Origin: Pseudomonas vancouverensis
GTDB taxonomy: Bacteria; Pseudomonadota; Gammaproteobacteria; Pseudomonadales; Pseudomonadaceae
Assembly: GCF_004348895.1 (NCBI RefSeq)
Contig: NZ_RRZK01000035.1
Location: 62,001-126,000 of the forward strand
Direction of reading: 5' to 3'
DNA length: 64,000 nt
Below, in pieces: positions 1 through 8,154 of this stretch. How positions within the stretch are numbered: the stretch's first letter is position 1; each line of letters starts with the position of its first letter. The notes beneath the pieces were generated by a model. That model was not told where the DNA came from, made no database searches, and saw only the letters and a program-made list of their open reading frames with translations. Position numbers and translations under genes: made by a program.

Positions 1-324
1 GAAGCCAAGTTGATGGCCGCGCGCAGCTTCTTCTACAACGCCACCGAACAGGTGTGGGATTCGATCCTCGCCGGCAACCCGGTGACCCCGGAACAAACCA
101 GCCTGCTGCGCCTGTCGGCGATCCACGTGTCCCAGGCCGGTGCCGAAGTGGTGCAAAGCGCCTACAGCCTGGCCGGCACCACCGCCATTTACCTGCGCCA
201 CCCGCTGCAACGCTACCTGCGTGACTCGATGGTGGTGACCCAGCACGCCTTCCTCAGCGAAGGCCTGTACGACGGCGCCGGCTCGGTGTACCTCGGCGTC
301 CCGCCGTTCCCGGGCTACATCTGA
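1..324 (+). CDS. iacA: IacA, acyl-CoA-dehydrogenase-like IAA monooxygenase, C-terminal part
   Basis: The gene begins before the window; the reading frame is open from base 1 to a TGA at 322-324. About 107 C-terminal residues are seen, with the helical C-terminal domain of the acyl-CoA dehydrogenase-like flavin monooxygenases (DszC/HpaH type), including AGTTAIYLRHPLQRYLRDS. In characterised iac clusters IacA starts auxin degradation by hydroxylating indole-3-acetate at the indole ring, using reduced flavin supplied by IacG. The assignment to IacA rather than another flavin monooxygenase rests on the downstream order B-I-H-C-D-E-F. It lies 31 bp before iacB, so the two are probably cotranscribed. 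Confidence 0.8.
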   Translation, partial: EAKLMAARSFFYNATEQVWDSILAGNPVTPEQTSLLRLSAIHVSQAGAEVVQSAYSLAGTTAIYLRHPLQRYLRDSMVVTQHAFLSEGLYDGAGSVYLGVPPFPGYI

Positions 325-355
325 ACCCCTTTCAACTCATTCAAGGATCAACAGC

Positions 356-727
356 ATGTCCCAAGCTACCCAGGAACCGTTGCGCGTCGTCTTCTGCATC
401 GGCATCACCCAGAACTTTTTCGACCTGCCCACCGGCGAAGGCCTGAGCGTGTGGAAAGGCTTCAGCAAAATGATGGCCGACCTCGGCGCCATGCCTGGCA
501 TTACCGTGCTCGGCGCGATGGATGACGATCGCCTGATGGTCGGCCCGTCCACCACCTCGCCCTGGACCGTCTACATCATGGCCGACGTTGACTGCCACCA
601 GACGGTGATCGACGCCTGCAACCTGTTCCGCACCACCCCGGTGAACGAGTACAGCCTGTGGCGCTACGCCAAGGTTGAAGCACGCATCGGTCGCCCCCTG
701 ACCATCCCTGACGCGGCCAAGGTGTAA
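356..727 (+). CDS. iacB: IacB, small conserved protein of the auxin-degradation cluster
   Basis: A 123-residue protein with no signal peptide or membrane segment. It lies between the hydroxylase and IacI, as iacB does in described iac operons. Size and position match IacB; its biochemical role is not settled. Composition suggests a small soluble alpha/beta protein of the ferredoxin-like (dimeric alpha/beta barrel) kind, but no catalytic motif stands out. The gap to iacI is 3 bp, so translation is probably coupled. The ATG at 356 follows AAGGA at 342-346, a usable ribosome binding site. Confidence 0.75.
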   Translation: MSQATQEPLRVVFCIGITQNFFDLPTGEGLSVWKGFSKMMADLGAMPGITVLGAMDDDRLMVGPSTTSPWTVYIMADVDCHQTVIDACNLFRTTPVNEYSLWRYAKVEARIGRPLTIPDAAKV

Positions 728-730
728 GCC

Positions 731-1201
731 ATGAGCGAGGCCTTGTTGCAGCGTCTGGCGACGCTCGAAGGGGAAAGCGCAGTACGTCGTCTGATGGCCT
801 GTTACATGGACCTGTGCGATGTGCCGCGTGCCGCTGTTCACCTCAGTCAGTTGGCGCAGCTGTTTACCGAGGACGCGATCTGGGAAGGCCTCGGCAGCCA
901 GACCGCGCAAACCTTCGGCAAGCACCAGGGGCGCGAGGCCGTGGCCGCGTTCGTCGGTGGTTACCTGCCGCCGTCCGACCACTTCAAGCTGAACCTGCAT
1001 TACCTCACCAGCGAGTCGATCGAGGTCGACGGCAAGGCCGCGCGAGGGCAGTGGATCATGCAGCAGATCTCGACCTACGCCGATGGCCGCAACGAGTTGT
1101 TCGGCACTCGCCTGAACATCGATTTCCGTTGCGTCGACGGCGTCTGGCTGATTGCGCATTTCCGTACGCAGCGCCTGTTCAATACGGAGTTGAATGCATG
1201 A
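731..1201 (+). CDS. iacI: IacI, SnoaL/NTF2-like or ring-hydroxylating dioxygenase small-subunit-like protein
   Basis: A 156-residue protein of the SnoaL/NTF2-like alpha+beta cone fold, related to the small subunits of aromatic ring-hydroxylating dioxygenases. The N-terminal segment with AVRRLMACYMDL and the later stretch WIMQQISTYADGRNELFGTR fit this fold. It sits between iacB and iacH and overlaps iacH by ATGA at 1198-1201, which points to coupled translation. In iac systems IacI is a cluster-specific protein thought to act on an early hydroxylated IAA intermediate; the exact step is not shown by the sequence. Confidence 0.75.
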   Translation: MSEALLQRLATLEGESAVRRLMACYMDLCDVPRAAVHLSQLAQLFTEDAIWEGLGSQTAQTFGKHQGREAVAAFVGGYLPPSDHFKLNLHYLTSESIEVDGKAARGQWIMQQISTYADGRNELFGTRLNIDFRCVDGVWLIAHFRTQRLFNTELNA

Positions 1202-2343
1202 GTACCTTCATCAGCGAATTCCTCCTCGGCGGCAGCGGCAAACGTGTTGCCATCAAGGACTCCATCGATATTGCCGGTTATCCGACCCGCTCGGGCAGCC
1301 GTGCCTTTGCCGATGCCCCGGCGGCGACAAAAAATGCCGAAGTGGTGGATGCCATTCTCGAAGCCGGCTGGCAGATCGTTGGCAAGACCAACCTGCACGA
1401 ACTGGCGTTCGGCGTCACCGGCATCAACGATTTCACTGGCACGCCGATCAATCCGCAAGCGCCGGATCGGGTCCCGGGCGGTTCCTCCAGCGGTTCGGCC
1501 TCGGCCGTTGCCGCAGGGCTGGCAGACATCGCCCTTGGCACCGACACCGGTGGTTCGGTGCGGGTACCGGCGGCGTGCTGCGGCATTGCCGGGCTCAAAC
1601 CGACCTATGGCCGGGTCAGTCGCGTTGGCGCCCATCCGCTGGAATCCAGCCTCGATTGCGTCGGCCCGTTCGCCAGGACCATGGACGACCTGATCGCCGC
1701 CATGCAGGTGATTTGCCCAGGGTTCGCTGTCGCGGGCATGCCGGGTGAGGGCACCAACGTCGGCTTTCTCGACGTGGACTGCGATGCGCACCTGCAAGCC
1801 AGCCTCGGTGCGGCCGCCGACCGCGCCGGCTGGCGTCGCAGCCACCTGCAACTGAGCGAATTCGAAGCCGCGTTCGCCGCCGGCCTGACCGTGATCAATT
1901 TTGAAAACTGGGCGGCCTTCGGTCACCTGACCGGCAAAGGCCTGATCGGTGCAGACGTCGAAACCCGTCTGCTGGCCGCCAGCCGCACTTCCCGCGAAGA
2001 GCTGGCCGAGGCCAATGCCGTGCGCGAACGCTTCACCCGCCAGGTGGATGCCGCGCTGGAAGACTTCGCCGTGCTGCTGTTGCCGACCCTGCCGACCTTG
2101 CCACCGACCCTGAGCGAAGCCCGCGCCGGCAGCAAGGCCGTGGCTGGCATGACCCCGCTGGTACGGCCTTTCAACCTGAGCGGGCATCCGGCGCTGACCG
2201 TGCCGGTGGAACTCGATTGCGGCGGCCTCAAGGTTGGTTTGCAGATCGTCGGTCGCAAAGGTCAGGACGAACTCGTCTGCGCCTTCGGCGCGCAGTTGCA
2301 ACAGAGCATGGCCGGCGAACGGCCAGCCCCTAAAAAATCATAA
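1198..2343 (+). CDS. iacH: IacH, amidase-signature hydrolase
   Basis: A 381-residue amidase-signature protein. The Lys/cis-Ser/Ser triad is visible: Lys20 in AIKDSIDIAG, cis-Ser96 in the GGSSSGS stretch and nucleophile Ser120 in DTGGSVRVPA. The Ser-Ser spacing of 24 is the family standard. The start is the ATG overlapping the iacI stop (ATGA). The frame is open further upstream, but that part lies inside iacI. Lys20 is much closer to the N-terminus than in ordinary amidases of 450-500 residues, so the usual N-terminal helical region is missing. In iac clusters IacH is thought to open or hydrolyse an amide (oxindole-type) intermediate. Confidence 0.8.
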   Translation: MSTFISEFLLGGSGKRVAIKDSIDIAGYPTRSGSRAFADAPAATKNAEVVDAILEAGWQIVGKTNLHELAFGVTGINDFTGTPINPQAPDRVPGGSSSGSASAVAAGLADIALGTDTGGSVRVPAACCGIAGLKPTYGRVSRVGAHPLESSLDCVGPFARTMDDLIAAMQVICPGFAVAGMPGEGTNVGFLDVDCDAHLQASLGAAADRAGWRRSHLQLSEFEAAFAAGLTVINFENWAAFGHLTGKGLIGADVETRLLAASRTSREELAEANAVRERFTRQVDAALEDFAVLLLPTLPTLPPTLSEARAGSKAVAGMTPLVRPFNLSGHPALTVPVELDCGGLKVGLQIVGRKGQDELVCAFGAQLQQSMAGERPAPKKS

Positions 2344-2366
2344 AAAGAAGCCATGAGGAGAACCGC

Positions 2367-3650
2367 ATGAGCACTCATGAATATCAGCTGATCGCCACGT
2401 CGAAAAGCCCCGAAGAGCTGGTCCAGCACGACCGCGTCGATGTCTCGCTGTACAACGATCCGGCACTGTTCGAAGCCGAGCTGGAAAAGATTTTCTACCG
2501 CACCTGGGTGTGGGTTGCCCACGAAAGTGAAGTGCGCAACAGCGGCGACTTCAAGACCGCCATGGTCGGCCGTCGCCCGGTGATCGTCGTGCGCGACAAG
2601 AAAAACACCATCAACGTGCTGGAAAACCGTTGCCGCCACCGTGGCGCCACGGTGTGCGAGAAGCACAAGGGTAACGCCACCGGTTTCACCTGCCCGTACC
2701 ACAGCTGGTCCTATGGACTGGACGGCAAGCTGCGTGCGCTGCCATACCCGGATGGCTACGAAGGCATCCTGGAAAAATCCGAACTGCCGCTGACCAGCCT
2801 GCGCGTGGAAAGCTACGCCGGCATGATCTTCGCCAGCTACAACGACGAAATCGAACCGCTGGAAGACTTCCTCGGCGGTGCCAAGCACTGGATGGACCTG
2901 TTCATGAAACAGGGCGCCGGCTACCCGATCAAGACCCAGGGCGAACACAAGTTCAGCTTCAAGGGCAACTGGAAGATCCAGCTGGAAAACACCACTGACG
3001 GTTATCACTTCCCGATCGTGCACAAGTCGTTCATGTCGTCGGTGGATGAAGAAACCTCGGAAATGCTCTCGTTCATGACCGACGAGCAAGCCGTGACCCA
3101 CTCGCTGGGCAACGGTCACAGCGTGATGGTGATGGTGCCGGAGCACGTCGATCTTGATCACGACGACGGTACCGAGCAGTTGCAGGAGCGTTTCGCCCAC
3201 GTCACCGAAGAACTGTCGAAAACCATGCCGGCCGATCAGGTGCGCCGCATCGTGCGTTCGCTGCACGGCGCCGGGTTCAACCTGAACCTGTTCCCCAACG
3301 TCGCCATGTCGATGTCGTTCTTCCGTGTACTGCGTCCGGTGTCGGTCACCGAAACCGAGATCCGTCACGTTGCCCTCGGCATGGACGGCGGCCCGGAAAT
3401 CGCCAACCGCGAGCGCATGCGCATTCACGAACACTTCCAGGGCCCGTTCGGCTTCGGCAGCCCTGACGATGCCGAGGCCTGGGACCGCGTGCAGCGCGGC
3501 TCGTACGCCGGCGTCGATGCACCGATCCTGGTCAACCGCGGCCTGAACCGCGAAATCACCGCTGAAAACGGCGACAAAGTCAGCCACGCCACCGACGAAG
3601 GCGGCATGCGCGGCGCCTACGACATGTGGAAAAGGATGATGAGCCAATGA
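2367..3650 (+). CDS. iacC: IacC, Rieske non-haem iron dioxygenase large subunit
   Basis: A 427-residue aromatic ring-hydroxylating oxygenase alpha subunit. The Rieske centre is Cys89-His91 and Cys109-His112. The mononuclear iron site is Asp211-His214-His219 in the NTTDGYHFPIVHKS region, with the bridging Asp preserved. In auxin degradation IacC with IacD converts the dioxindole-type intermediate towards catechol. Electrons should come from IacF, encoded downstream. The start has a strong ribosome binding site (GAGGAG, 2353-2358). The stop overlaps the iacD start. Confidence 0.88.
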   Translation: MSTHEYQLIATSKSPEELVQHDRVDVSLYNDPALFEAELEKIFYRTWVWVAHESEVRNSGDFKTAMVGRRPVIVVRDKKNTINVLENRCRHRGATVCEKHKGNATGFTCPYHSWSYGLDGKLRALPYPDGYEGILEKSELPLTSLRVESYAGMIFASYNDEIEPLEDFLGGAKHWMDLFMKQGAGYPIKTQGEHKFSFKGNWKIQLENTTDGYHFPIVHKSFMSSVDEETSEMLSFMTDEQAVTHSLGNGHSVMVMVPEHVDLDHDDGTEQLQERFAHVTEELSKTMPADQVRRIVRSLHGAGFNLNLFPNVAMSMSFFRVLRPVSVTETEIRHVALGMDGGPEIANRERMRIHEHFQGPFGFGSPDDAEAWDRVQRGSYAGVDAPILVNRGLNREITAENGDKVSHATDEGGMRGAYDMWKRMMSQ

Positions 3651-4147
3651 GCAATCAAGACACCCTGAACGGTTTTTCCGGCCCGTTGGCCCAAGCCATC
3701 GAATTCATCTGGCGCGAAGCCGAACTGCTCGATCACAAGAACTACGCCGAGTGGGCGACCTTGTGGAGCGAGAGCGGCAAGTACATCGTGCCGATCGACC
3801 CGGACACCGAAGACTTCGAGGCAACCCTCAACTACGCCTACGACGACGCGCGCATGCGTGCCCTGCGCATCGAACGCCTGACCGCTGGCTACTCGCCGTC
3901 GGCGGTGGATGCGGCGAAAACCATTCGCACCGTGTCGCGTTTCCGCCTGGTGGAAGCGGCGGGCGATATCGTCGAAGTCAACTCGGCGCAATTGCTCTAC
4001 GCCTACAAGCGTGGCGTGCACACGCCGTTCGTGGCCGACCTCAACCACCGCATCCGCTTCACCGATGGCGTGCCGTCGCTGGAACGCAAAGTGGTGCGTC
4101 TGATCAACTCCACCGACAGCCTGAGCGCGCTCGGCTTCCTGCTGTGA
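3647..4147 (+). CDS. iacD: IacD, Rieske dioxygenase small subunit
   Basis: A 166-residue beta subunit of a ring-hydroxylating dioxygenase (SnoaL-like cone fold). Typical beta-subunit features are the early EFIWREAELLDHKNYAEW helix and the RFRLVEAAGDIVEVNS strand pair. It partners IacC; the ATG at 3647 overlaps the iacC stop as ATGA, giving coupled synthesis of the two subunits. A longer in-frame start at 3626 would lie inside iacC and is not favoured. Confidence 0.85.
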   Translation: MSNQDTLNGFSGPLAQAIEFIWREAELLDHKNYAEWATLWSESGKYIVPIDPDTEDFEATLNYAYDDARMRALRIERLTAGYSPSAVDAAKTIRTVSRFRLVEAAGDIVEVNSAQLLYAYKRGVHTPFVADLNHRIRFTDGVPSLERKVVRLINSTDSLSALGFLL

Positions 4148-4157
4148 GGACTTCATC

Positions 4158-4898
4158 ATGAGTCGAGTTGCCCTGGTGACAGGTGCTTCCCGCGGACTGG
4201 GCGAGTGCATCGCCCGCCGTCTGCACGCGGCGGGTTATCGCGTCGCGCTGGCCGATCTGCGTGTCGAGGGCGTGCAGGCACTGGCGGCCGAGCTGGATGG
4301 CAGCGGTACTACCGCGCTGGCCATCGAGCTGGATGTACGCAGCAAGGCCGACTTCCAGCGGGCCCGCGATCTGCTCGCCGAGCAGTGGGGCGGCACCGAC
4401 ATTCTGGTAAACAACGCTGGGGTGTCGAAAGTGGCCGCGTTGATGGACATCACCCCGGAAGAGTTCGACGAGTCGATGGCGATCAACCTGCGTGGCACTT
4501 TTGTGGCCTGCCAGGTGTTCGGCGCGCACTTCGCCGAGCGTGGCTTCGGACGCATCGTCAACATCGCGTCCCTGGCCGGGCAGAACGGCGGCACGGCGAC
4601 CGGCGCGCACTATGCGGCGGCCAAGGGCGGCGTGGCGACCCTGACCAAGGTCTTCGCCCGTGAGCTTTCAGCGCAAGGCGTGACGGTCAACAGCATCTCG
4701 CCAGGACCGCTGGACTTGCCGATCGTGCGTGAATCGGTGGCGCCTGAGCGCCTGGAGCAGATCCTCAAGATGATCCCGGCCGGCACCCTCGGTGATCCGA
4801 CGTTCATCGCCGACAGCGTCTTGCTGCTGATTGCCGACAACGCGATCTCCGTAACCGGCGCGTGCCTGGACGTCAATGGCGGCTTGTTCATGCGCTGA
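4158..4898 (+). CDS. iacE: IacE, short-chain dehydrogenase/reductase
   Basis: A classical SDR of 246 residues. It has the cofactor motif TGASRGLG at residues 8-15, NNAG at 85-88 and the Ser138/Tyr152/Lys156 catalytic set. In the iac pathway IacE is assigned to forming the dioxindole-3-acetic acid intermediate from hydroxylated IAA. It is 10 bp downstream of iacD. After it the operon is interrupted by a 188-bp gap containing an inverted REP pair. Confidence 0.83.
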   Translation: MSRVALVTGASRGLGECIARRLHAAGYRVALADLRVEGVQALAAELDGSGTTALAIELDVRSKADFQRARDLLAEQWGGTDILVNNAGVSKVAALMDITPEEFDESMAINLRGTFVACQVFGAHFAERGFGRIVNIASLAGQNGGTATGAHYAAAKGGVATLTKVFARELSAQGVTVNSISPGPLDLPIVRESVAPERLEQILKMIPAGTLGDPTFIADSVLLLIADNAISVTGACLDVNGGLFMR

Positions 4899-4940
4899 GA
4901 TGCGCCGCGACAAGAACAACTGTGGTGAATGGTTTCAACT

Positions 4941-5032
4941 GTGGCGAGGGAGCTTGCTCCCGTTGGGCTGCGAAGCAGCCCCTTTTTTTTGCGATTGCTG
5001 CGCAATCGAGCGGGAGCAAGCTCCCTCGCCAC
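4941..5032. repeat. REPIN-like inverted REP pair (GTGGCGAGGGAGC type)
   Basis: GTGGCGAGGGAGCTTGCTCC at the left and its near-exact inverted copy ending CTCCCTCGCCAC at the right flank about 50 bp that includes a second hairpin (GGCTGCGAAGCAGCC) followed by T8. It lies between iacE and iacF. The hairpin plus T-run at about 4966-4990 could attenuate transcription into iacF. Confidence 0.85.
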
Positions 5033-5086
5033 AAGGACAGAGTTGGCCCCAAGACTTAACCGAAACAACAGAATTCAGGTGATGCA

Positions 5087-6037
5087 ATGATGAAGGTGAA
5101 GATCGAAAGGATCGTCGACGAAGCGCTGGATATCCGTTCCTTTCGCCTCGTGCGCAGTGACGGCCAGCCGCTCGACACCTATGAGCCGGGTGCCCACGTC
5201 GACCTGACCGGGCCGACCGGTGTGACCCGCCAGTATTCGCTGTGCAGCCCGCCGCAGGATCGTCGCGCCTATCTGGTCGCGGTGAAAAAAGAAGCGCAAT
5301 CGCGGGGCGGTTCGCTGGCGCTGCACGAGCACGTCGAAGAGGGCATGGAGCTGGAAATGGGCGCGCCGCGCAACCTGTTCCGTCTCGATGAAGCGGCCTG
5401 TGAACACGTGCTGTTCGCCGCTGGTATCGGGGTCACGCCGTTGCTGAGCATGGCTTATCGCCTGGCGGAAAGCGGCCAACCGTACCGACTGCATTACTTC
5501 GCCCGTTCGGCGCAGTACGCGGCGTTTACCGAACTGTTGGCCACCGAGTTTGCCGACAACGTCGAATTCCACTACGGCGTCGAGCCGGCTGACCTGGACG
5601 CAGCGTTGAGCGCCTGCCTGGATCGCGCCAACCCGGCCGCCCACGTCTATACCTGCGGCCCGGCACCGTTCATGAACAAGGTGGTGGAAGTCGCCTCGCG
5701 CAGTCGCCCGGACGAATCCATCCACCTGGAACACTTCGCCGCCGACCCGGCTGCCAACAGCGCACCGACCGGCACCTTCGAAGTGGAACTGGCCAGTTCC
5801 GGCGTGGTGTTGCAAGTGCCGGCCGACACCAGCCTGGTCGACGTCTTGCAGGCCTACGGCTGCGACATCGACACCGAATGCCGCGAAGGCATCTGTGGCA
5901 CCTGTATTGTCGAGGTGCTGGACGGCGTTCCGGAACACCGTGACAACTGCCTTTCCAACAAGGAAAAGGCCTCGAACAAGCAGATCTGTGCCTGTGTTTC
6001 CCGGGCGCTGTCCGCTCGTCTGGTATTGGATATATAA
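5087..6037 (+). CDS. iacF: IacF, ferredoxin reductase (FMN/FAD, NAD, 2Fe-2S)
   Basis: A 316-residue phthalate-dioxygenase-reductase-type protein. The N-terminal flavin domain contains RQYSLCSPP, the middle NAD domain contains AAGIGVTPLLSMAYRL, and the C-terminal plant-type [2Fe-2S] domain has the C-x4-C-x2-C pattern in CREGICGTC and a last Cys in RDNCLSNKEK. It should pass electrons from NADH to the IacCD dioxygenase. Two ATGs follow each other at 5087 and 5090; a weak AGGTGA lies 5 bp before. It is separated from iacE by an inverted REP pair but has no clear promoter of its own. Confidence 0.85.
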   Translation: MMKVKIERIVDEALDIRSFRLVRSDGQPLDTYEPGAHVDLTGPTGVTRQYSLCSPPQDRRAYLVAVKKEAQSRGGSLALHEHVEEGMELEMGAPRNLFRLDEAACEHVLFAAGIGVTPLLSMAYRLAESGQPYRLHYFARSAQYAAFTELLATEFADNVEFHYGVEPADLDAALSACLDRANPAAHVYTCGPAPFMNKVVEVASRSRPDESIHLEHFAADPAANSAPTGTFEVELASSGVVLQVPADTSLVDVLQAYGCDIDTECREGICGTCIVEVLDGVPEHRDNCLSNKEKASNKQICACVSRALSARLVLDI

Positions 6038-6188
6038 GACCAAGGAAGGCTGGAAAGCCCACGCCGGAGCCTGTTAAATCGGCGCCCGGCGGCCATCGAG
6101 GGAGGCGATGGTCACAGCAACAACCGTGTTGGCGAACCGCTCGATGAAGCGGTCGAAAATAACAACAAAAACGTGAGGCTCTGCGGAC

Positions 6189-7106
6189 ATGATTACAGCA
6201 TCGACGGTGCGCAATGAGGCGTTCGAAAGTTGGTTGAGCCAGGTGAACCAGGCTTGCGGGCGTTTCGATGCCCGGGCGCTGGACACTGACTTCTATGGTG
6301 AACTGGCGGAGTTTCGCAGCGGCGCGATCAACCTGAGTGTGGTCGACATGGCGCATGTGCATCTGTATCGCACCAGCAAGGACGTCAGCACCAGCAGCGA
6401 CGGCCACTATTACGCGGTGTTCCAGATGCGTGGCAGTTCGCAACTGGAGCAGGGCGACAACCGCGCTCAGTTGGGTTGTGGCGACATCGCCCTGATCGAC
6501 GCCAGCCGTCCCAGCGATATGATCTACCACGAAGATTGCCGGCAGTTGTCGTTGATCCTGCCGCGCCAGGTGGTCGAGCGCGGCTCGCACTTCAACGCGG
6601 TCAATTGCGCCACGCGCATCTCGGCCAGCAGCCCGCTGGCTTCACTGGCCAACAAGCTGGTGCTCGATACCCGCCAGCAGGAAGGTCTGGACATGCAGGA
6701 GAGCGAGGCCGTGCTCGATGCCCTGGCCAGCCTGTTACTGCCCGGCATCAGTGCCCGCGACAGCAGTGCCGACCCGCACGAGCGGCAGTTCCGCAAGATC
6801 ATCGCCTTCATCGATGCTCACCTCAGCGACGAAGAATTGTGCCCCGAGCTGATTGCCCGGGAAGTGGGGATTTCCGTGCGCGGGCTGTACCGCATGTTCT
6901 CCAAGCGTGGCCTGGTGGTGGCGCAGTACATCAAGCACCGCCGTCTGGATTTCTGCGCAGAAAACCTGCGCCGCGCCGATGTCGAGCTGAAGCTCTCGGC
7001 CTTGTGTTATGCGTGGGGGTTCTCGGATTCCAGCTACTTCTCGTCGGCGTTCAAATCACGCTTCGGTGTCTCGCCGGGGGCTTATCGCAAGCGCTATAGC
7101 TGCTGA
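6189..7106 (+). CDS. AraC-family regulator (FeaR-like) of the iac region
   Basis: A 305-residue AraC-family protein. The N-terminal half resembles the AraC-binding-like domain of FeaR-type regulators (HYYAVFQMRGSSQLEQGD, then GDIALIDASRPSDMIYHED). The C-terminal double helix-turn-helix covers about residues 205-305, ending in the typical YAWGFSDSSYFSSAFKSRFGVSPGAYRK pattern. It is 151 bp downstream of iacF on the same strand. By position it probably controls iac genes in response to auxin or an intermediate. No MarR-type iacR is present in the window, so the control scheme may differ from that of P. putida 1290. Confidence 0.8.
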   Translation: MITASTVRNEAFESWLSQVNQACGRFDARALDTDFYGELAEFRSGAINLSVVDMAHVHLYRTSKDVSTSSDGHYYAVFQMRGSSQLEQGDNRAQLGCGDIALIDASRPSDMIYHEDCRQLSLILPRQVVERGSHFNAVNCATRISASSPLASLANKLVLDTRQQEGLDMQESEAVLDALASLLLPGISARDSSADPHERQFRKIIAFIDAHLSDEELCPELIAREVGISVRGLYRMFSKRGLVVAQYIKHRRLDFCAENLRRADVELKLSALCYAWGFSDSSYFSSAFKSRFGVSPGAYRKRYSC

Positions 7107-7130
7107 TATCGAGGGTGGCAGGGCTGGCCC

Positions 7131-7225
7131 CATCGCGAGCAAGCTCGCTCCCACGGTAGGTCTCCGTTGGCCACAAATCATGTGTATGACGGTGATCTTC
7201 TGTGGGAGCGAGCTTGTCTCCGGGC
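7131..7225. repeat. REP pair between two regulator genes
   Basis: CATCGCGAGCAAGCTCGCTC at the left is inverted relative to TGTGGGAGCGAGCTTGTCTC at 7201-7220. The pair lies between the convergent AraC and response-regulator genes. Confidence 0.8.
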
Positions 7226-7238
7226 GGCGTTCCGACGA

Positions 7239-7258
7239 TGGCGGCCGAACGGCCGCCA
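7239..7258. terminator. Perfect 8-bp hairpin between convergent regulator genes
   Basis: TGGCGGCC, loop GAAC, GGCCGCCA forms a perfect stem just beyond the stop codon of the response regulator. No T-run follows on either strand, so termination is only a possibility. Confidence 0.4.
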
Positions 7259-7265
7259 CACCCTC

Positions 7266-7907
7266 TCAATGCCGAACCGGCTCATCCACCGGCAAATGCA
7301 GCACTTCGCGCACCAGCATGGCGATGCTGGTCACGCCCATCTTTTCCTTGATCTTGGTGCGGTGCACGTCAACGGTCTTGACGCTGATGTCCAGCTCCCG
7401 GGCAATGACCTTGCTGGCCTTGCCATCGATCACCAGCATCAACACCTCACGCTCACGGGCGGTCAACAGCGCCAGTTTGCTTTGCATCTGCTGGCGCTGC
7501 GCCTGATCGGCCTGGGCGTGCACGGCGGTCTTCAGGGCGGCCTGGATACGGTCGATCATCTGTTGCGGGTTGTAGGGTTTTTCGACGAAGTCCAGCGCGC
7601 CATTCTTCATCGCCGTGACCGACATCGGAATGTCGCCATGGGCCGAGACGAAGATGGTCGGCAGGCTGCTGCCGCGCTGATTGAGGATTTCCTGCAACTG
7701 GAAGCCGCTGGTTTCCGGCATGCGCACGTCGAGCACCAGGCAGGCGGGCTGCTTGGGGTCGTACTGGCTGAGAAATTCTTCGGCGCCGGCAAAACACTGC
7801 GCCTGGACACTGACCGACTCCAGCAACCACGCCAGCGAGGTGCGCAGGTCCTTGTCGTCGTCAACGATGTAAACAATCGGTTTGCGGGTTTCCATCGGGG
7901 CTGCCAC
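7266..7907 (-). CDS. FixJ/NarL-type response regulator without a kinase nearby
   Basis: A 213-residue two-domain regulator. The N-terminal receiver has the acidic Asp16-18, phospho-acceptor Asp60 in LVLDVRMPE and the conserved Lys in FVEKPYN. The C-terminal LuxR-type HTH has LTAREREVLMLVIDGKASKVIA and KTVDVHRTKIKEKMGV. The family includes TodT, StyR and TtrR, partners of sensor kinases for aromatic compounds. No histidine kinase is adjacent; the only one in the window is RstB, 55 kb away. The start at 7907 is GTG with AGAAGA 6 bp before; an ATG at 7895 is possible. It is divergent from iacG. Confidence 0.8.
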   Translation of the reverse strand: MAAPMETRKPIVYIVDDDKDLRTSLAWLLESVSVQAQCFAGAEEFLSQYDPKQPACLVLDVRMPETSGFQLQEILNQRGSSLPTIFVSAHGDIPMSVTAMKNGALDFVEKPYNPQQMIDRIQAALKTAVHAQADQAQRQQMQSKLALLTAREREVLMLVIDGKASKVIARELDISVKTVDVHRTKIKEKMGVTSIAMLVREVLHLPVDEPVRH

Positions 7908-8021
7908 GAAATCTTCTAATTATTGTTTTCGCACGCGAACGCGCGGCACACATCGGCTGATCTTTTTCGAGCCAGTGTGCAGAATACCCACAGTCGGCGG
8001 CCCTTGCGATAAAGAAACCAC

Positions 8022-8033
8022 CTAGTCGACTAG
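8022..8033. promoter_or_regulatory. 12-bp palindrome in the iacG/response-regulator divergent region
   Basis: CTAGTCGACTAG is a perfect palindrome 122 bp upstream of iacG and 114 bp upstream of the response regulator. Its place in a 247-bp divergent spacer fits an operator for the response regulator or another dimeric regulator. This is inference. Confidence 0.4.
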
Positions 8034-8154
8034 CGGAAACCCAACCCTGTCATGGTGATCGTCAGAATGGTTGCGCGCAGGCTGCCGCCTTAGTCTTGTT
8101 CCATCACCTACGGGCCGCCCACGTCGCGGCCCTCCAGACGGAAGGGGCAAAGAC

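Noticed and set aside
341..4210. Long open frames on the minus strand opposite the iac genes
   Set aside because: They mirror the high-GC codon pattern of the real genes and show no family motifs; the plus-strand frames have full domains and ribosome sites.
7201..7260. Strong Rho-independent terminator
   Set aside because: The hairpin is perfect but no T-run follows on either strand, so it is listed only with low confidence.
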